Translations under genes and position numbers: made by a program
From: Actinomycetes bacterium
Lineage (GTDB): Bacteria > Actinomycetota > Actinomycetes > Propionibacteriales > Propionibacteriaceae
Direction: 5' to 3'
DNA length: 45,691 nucleotides
Assembly (NCBI GenBank): GCA_030426725.1
Contig: JAUHXZ010000016.1
Coordinates: 1 to 45,691 of the forward strand
Part shown: one piece after another, positions 42,944 to 45,691 of the stretch
Position numbering within the stretch: position 1 is the stretch's first letter
Layout of the letters: the number at the start of each line of letters is the position of its first letter
The notes under the pieces: model-generated
The model's input: the letters and a program-made list of their open reading frames with translations, nothing else
What the model was told of the DNA's origin: nothing
Database searches by the model: none

Positions 42944-44863
42944 TCAGCCCTCCGACGCGGGGGTCGTCTTGAGGACGCTGAGCAGGAACTCGTGGTTGCC
43001 CTGGGTCTTCGCCATGCGGGCCTTGAGGGTCTCGAGGGCCTGCTGGTCGTCGAGCCCGGACAGGGCGCGGCGCAGCTTCCAGATGATGTTGAGTTCGTCG
43101 CGGCCGAGCAGCAGGTCCTCGCGTCGGGTGCCGGAGGCGTCCACGTCGATCGCGGGGAAGATCCGCTTGTCGGCGAGCTCGCGGCGGAGCCGCAGCTCCA
43201 TGTTGCCGGTGCCCTTGAACTCCTCGAAGATGACCTCATCCATCTTGGACCCGGTCTCGATGAGGGCGGTGGCCAGGATGGTGAGCGAGCCGCCGTTCTC
43301 GATGTTGCGGGCCGCGCCGAAGAACTTCTTCGGCGGGTACAGCGCCGCGGAGTCAACGCCACCGGACAGGATGCGGCCGGAGGCGGGGGCCGCCAGGTTG
43401 TAGGCACGGCCGAGGCGCGTGATGCCGTCGAGGAGGACGACGACGTCGTGACCGCGCTCCACGAGGCGCTTGGCACGCTCGATCGCGAGTTCCGAGATCA
43501 TCGTGTGGTCCTCGGCCGGGCGGTCGAACGTCGAGGCGATGACCTCGCCGGAGACGGTGCGCTGGAAGTCGGTGACCTCCTCGGGACGCTCGTCGACCAG
43601 GACGACCATGAGGTGGACCTCGGGGTTGTTGGCCGCGATCGCGTTGGCGATGGCCTGCATCACCATCGTCTTGCCGGCCTTGGGCGGCGAGACGATGAGC
43701 CCGCGCTGACCCTTGCCGATCGGTGAGACGAGGTCGATGATGCGGCCGGTGACGTTGGTCTGGACTGTCTCGAGCCGCAGGCGCTCCTGCGGGTACAGCG
43801 GCGTCAGCTTGGAGAACTCGGGGCGGCCCTTGGCCTTCTCGGGGTCCTCCCCGTTGACGGTGTCGAGACGCACCAGCGGGTTGTACTTCTCCTTGCGCTC
43901 CCCTTCGCGCGGGGCGCGCATCTGCCCGGTGATGACGTCGCCGCGGCGCAGGCCCTGCCGCCGCACGGTGGACATCGACAGGTAGGCGTCGTTCGGGCCG
44001 GGCAGGTAGCCCGAGGTGCGCACGAACGCGTAGTTGTCGAGGATGTCGACGATGCCGGAGATGGCGACCAGGACGTCGTTCTCCCCCACGGTCGGCTCGG
44101 CGTCCATGCGGTCCATGCCCTGACCGCGGCCCTGTCGCCGGTTGTTCTGCCGGTCGCGGTTGCGGCGGCGCCGGGAGCGGCGGGAGCCGCCGCCCTGGTC
44201 GTCGTCGTAACCGCCGGAGTTGTCGTGGGAGACCGGCGCGGGCGCGGGGCTCTGCTTGGGCTGGTCCTGCTGGCCCGAGGACTGCTGGCCCGACGGCTGC
44301 TGCCCGGAGGACTGCTTGCCGCCCATGGCCGCGTCGAGCAGTTCGCCCACCTCGTCGAGGACGTCCTGGCGCGGGGCCTGCTCGGGCTGGCCGGAGCGGT
44401 TGCGGCGGCGGCGGTTGTTGCGGCCGCCGCCCTCGCCCTGGTCCTGGCGCTGGGCGTTGTCGCCGCGGGACTCACCGCCCTGCTGGGATGCCTGGTCGTC
44501 CTGCCGCTCCTGGCGCTGGCCGGGCTCGCCGTTCCGGCGGGTGGCCTCGGCCCGGTTCGGCTGCGTGCCCTCCCCGCCCTGGGCCTCGGGCGCCCCCGCG
44601 GCGCGGGAGGCGCGGCGCTTCTGGGCGGGCCGCTCGGCCTCGGAGGGCTCGACGAGCCGCTCCTGGGAACGCTCCTCGGCCGGGGTCTCCGCCGTGCGTC
44701 GGGGGGACTTCTGCGCGGCCGGGGCGCCGCCGTTGCGGGCGCTCTGGATGGCCGAGACGAGGTCGCCCTTGCGCATGGCGGACGTGCCCTTGATGCCCAG
44801 CCCGGCTGCGACCGACTTCAGTTCGACCAGCTTCATTCCGGACAGGTCAGCGGATTCGCTCAA
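42944..44863 (-). CDS. rho: Transcription termination factor Rho with large disordered insertion
   Basis: RNA-dependent ATPase that ends transcription; 639 residues against 419 in E. coli. Residues 1-42 are the Rho N-terminal helical domain ([20 protein letters not shown]). Residues 43-255 are a low-complexity insertion rich in Arg, Gln, Asn, Gly and Glu, with two Arg-rich patches (near 148-157 and 228-248) and a triple pentapeptide [15 protein letters not shown] at 185-199. The RNA-binding cold-shock domain follows ([20 protein letters not shown]), then the ATPase core with Walker A PPKAGKT at 393-399, [16 protein letters not shown] and the C-terminal Rho signature. The start is TTG 44863 with GGAAGGA upstream. 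Such insertions are usual in actinobacteria and add RNA binding. Confidence 0.96.
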   Translation of the reverse strand: MSESADLSGMKLVELKSVAAGLGIKGTSAMRKGDLVSAIQSARNGGAPAAQKSPRRTAETPAEERSQERLVEPSEAERPAQKRRASRAAGAPEAQGGEGTQPNRAEATRRNGEPGQRQERQDDQASQQGGESRGDNAQRQDQGEGGGRNNRRRRNRSGQPEQAPRQDVLDEVGELLDAAMGGKQSSGQQPSGQQSSGQQDQPKQSPAPAPVSHDNSGGYDDDQGGGSRRSRRRRNRDRQNNRRQGRGQGMDRMDAEPTVGENDVLVAISGIVDILDNYAFVRTSGYLPGPNDAYLSMSTVRRQGLRRGDVITGQMRAPREGERKEKYNPLVRLDTVNGEDPEKAKGRPEFSKLTPLYPQERLRLETVQTNVTGRIIDLVSPIGKGQRGLIVSPPKAGKTMVMQAIANAIAANNPEVHLMVVLVDERPEEVTDFQRTVSGEVIASTFDRPAEDHTMISELAIERAKRLVERGHDVVVLLDGITRLGRAYNLAAPASGRILSGGVDSAALYPPKKFFGAARNIENGGSLTILATALIETGSKMDEVIFEEFKGTGNMELRLRRELADKRIFPAIDVDASGTRREDLLLGRDELNIIWKLRRALSGLDDQQALETLKARMAKTQGNHEFLLSVLKTTPASEG

Positions 44864-44998
44864 CGAATGGTTCCTTCCATGGAGCCGTGCGGGGCAACTT
44901 TCAATGCGCGCCGACGGCGTCAGAATCTGTGGAGTACTGGGCGCGGGAGTGGCCGGCAGATGCTCGCCTCGGCGGCGCCTCGGGGTAAACCACTGTCA

Positions 44999-45027
44999 AG
45001 CCTAGCAACTGGGAAGCGCGTGGCCAA
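44999..45027 (-). promoter_or_regulatory. Promoter of rho
   Basis: Minus strand: TTGGCC (45022-45027), 17-nt spacer, TAGGCT (44999-45004). A start near 44992 gives a leader of about 130 nt before the rho TTG, room for autoregulation. The rest of the 181-nt gap to thrB holds no gene. Confidence 0.5.
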
Positions 45028-45044
45028 AGAATGCGGCCGATCCG

Positions 45045-45691
45045 TCACGCGTGGAGAAGCTGCACCCCGCCCGCCGGGCTCAGCGGGCGCGCCGCGAAGC
45101 CGTCCGCGCCGACGCGCTCGATGCCCGCGAGCTGGTCGGGCAGCCCCACGGCGATCACCGTCGGGCCGGCACCCGAGATGGCGGCCGGGACCCCCACCGC
45201 GCGGAGGCTCGTCATGAGGTCGTAGGCGGGGCGCATGAGGTCCGCGCGGTACTGCTGGTGGAGGCGGTCGGCGGTGGCGTCGAGCAGCAGATCAGGCCGG
45301 ACCGTCAGCGCCAGCGGCAGCGCCGCCGCGGCGATCGCCTGCGACACCGCGTCATCCCGGCTGACGGTGGCCGGCAGTACGCGACGCGCGTCGTCGGTGC
45401 GGCATTCGAAGTCCGGGACGAACGCCACCGCCGCGAACCCGTCGGGCAGCGGGAGCTGCACGAGGGAGACCTTCCCCTCGCGGGACCAGGCGAGGATCGC
45501 GCCGCCCCACACGGCCGCGCCGGCGTTGTCGGGGTGCCCTTCGGCCTCGGTGGCGAGCCTGGTCAGCACCGCCCGATCGAGAGGCTCACCCGGACGGGCG
45601 ATACCCCAGGCGAACGCCAGGCCGGCGACGATCGCGGCGGCCGACGATCCGAGGCCGCGGGAGTGCGGGATGGTGTTGTGACAGGTGAGGC
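45045..45691 (-). CDS. thrB: Homoserine kinase (5' partial)
   Basis: GHMP kinase phosphorylating homoserine in threonine synthesis. The window edge cuts the N-terminal part; the visible ~215 residues start in LTCHNTIPHSRGLGSSAAA, the phosphate-binding motif of the family, and continue with EGHPDNAGAAVWGG and the C-terminal GHMP motif ISGAGPTVIAVG near the end. The frame is open to base 45691, and the GTG at 45569 is internal. The thrB-rho-rpmE-prfA order is standard in actinobacteria. Confidence 0.93.
   Translation of the reverse strand, partial: LTCHNTIPHSRGLGSSAAAIVAGLAFAWGIARPGEPLDRAVLTRLATEAEGHPDNAGAAVWGGAILAWSREGKVSLVQLPLPDGFAAVAFVPDFECRTDDARRVLPATVSRDDAVSQAIAAAALPLALTVRPDLLLDATADRLHQQYRADLMRPAYDLMTSLRAVGVPAAISGAGPTVIAVGLPDQLAGIERVGADGFAARPLSPAGGVQLLHA

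Noticed and set aside
44225..45217. Plus-strand frame opposite the rho N-terminal insertion with hydrophobic Leu/Ala/Gly runs
   Set aside because: The apparent membrane segments are the complement of Arg/Gln/Gly codons. It also crosses the rho promoter and the end of thrB.

Overview
This window is high-GC DNA (roughly 70% by eye) with strong G/C preference at third codon positions and frequent GTG starts. It comes from an actinobacterium. A NucS/EndoMS mismatch endonuclease, the GlgE maltosyltransferase route, a DivIVA-type coiled-coil protein, DUF2550 beside the ATP synthase operon and the thrB-rho-rpmE-prfA-prmC-sua5-wecA-atp gene order all support this. A methylmalonyl-CoA epimerase near a PduO-type cobalamin adenosyltransferase suggests a Propionibacteriaceae-like organism using the methylmalonyl-CoA pathway. 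That family-level placement is inference. No tRNA, rRNA, CRISPR array, phage or insertion-sequence gene was found, and no gene-free stretch exceeds 300 bases.

Layout. 1-6970 (+) holds glycogen/alpha-glucan genes: glgX (5' end outside the window), glgE, maltokinase and glgB. 7052-10896 holds a divergent pair, a GNAT-remnant/Nudix protein (-) and a P2A calcium-type ATPase (+). 10906-16087 (+) holds treY-treZ and a cysteine-less thioredoxin/TPR protein. 16116-21600 is a chitobiose-type island: a GH20 hexosaminidase (-) divergent from a ROK regulator followed by a CUT1 ABC transporter without its ATPase. 21756-23375 is phosphoglucomutase, flanked on both sides by unusual palindromic repeats. 23648-24383 (-) encodes a PH-domain membrane protein and a previously easy-to-miss 51-residue membrane protein coupled to it. 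24518-30476 holds the methylmalonyl-CoA epimerase, a DivIVA-like protein with an AI-2E transporter, nucS with a zinc-ribbon protein and an alpha/beta hydrolase, a lipoprotein cyclophilin (-) and the cobalamin adenosyltransferase. 30523-45691 (-) is the conserved block DUF2550, atpCDGAHFEB, two small atp-associated membrane proteins, wecA, sua5, prmC, prfA, rpmE, rho and thrB (5' end outside the window).

How they work together. Phosphoglucomutase, GlgE, maltokinase, GlgB, GlgX and TreYZ connect sugar phosphates, glycogen and trehalose; treS and glgC are not in the window. The GH20 enzyme has no signal peptide, so it probably splits chitobiose-like sugars after import. Epimerase and adenosyltransferase both serve methylmalonyl-CoA mutase metabolism.

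A recurring feature is a -10-like hexamer 5-8 nt before the start codon with no usable Shine-Dalgarno, seen at about nine genes. It points to widespread leaderless transcription. The best candidates for something undescribed are the intergenic palindromic repeats at 21621-21701 and 23443-23613, the tiny-membrane-protein/PH pair, the epimerase with a substituted metal ligand, and the zinc-ribbon protein coupled to NucS.
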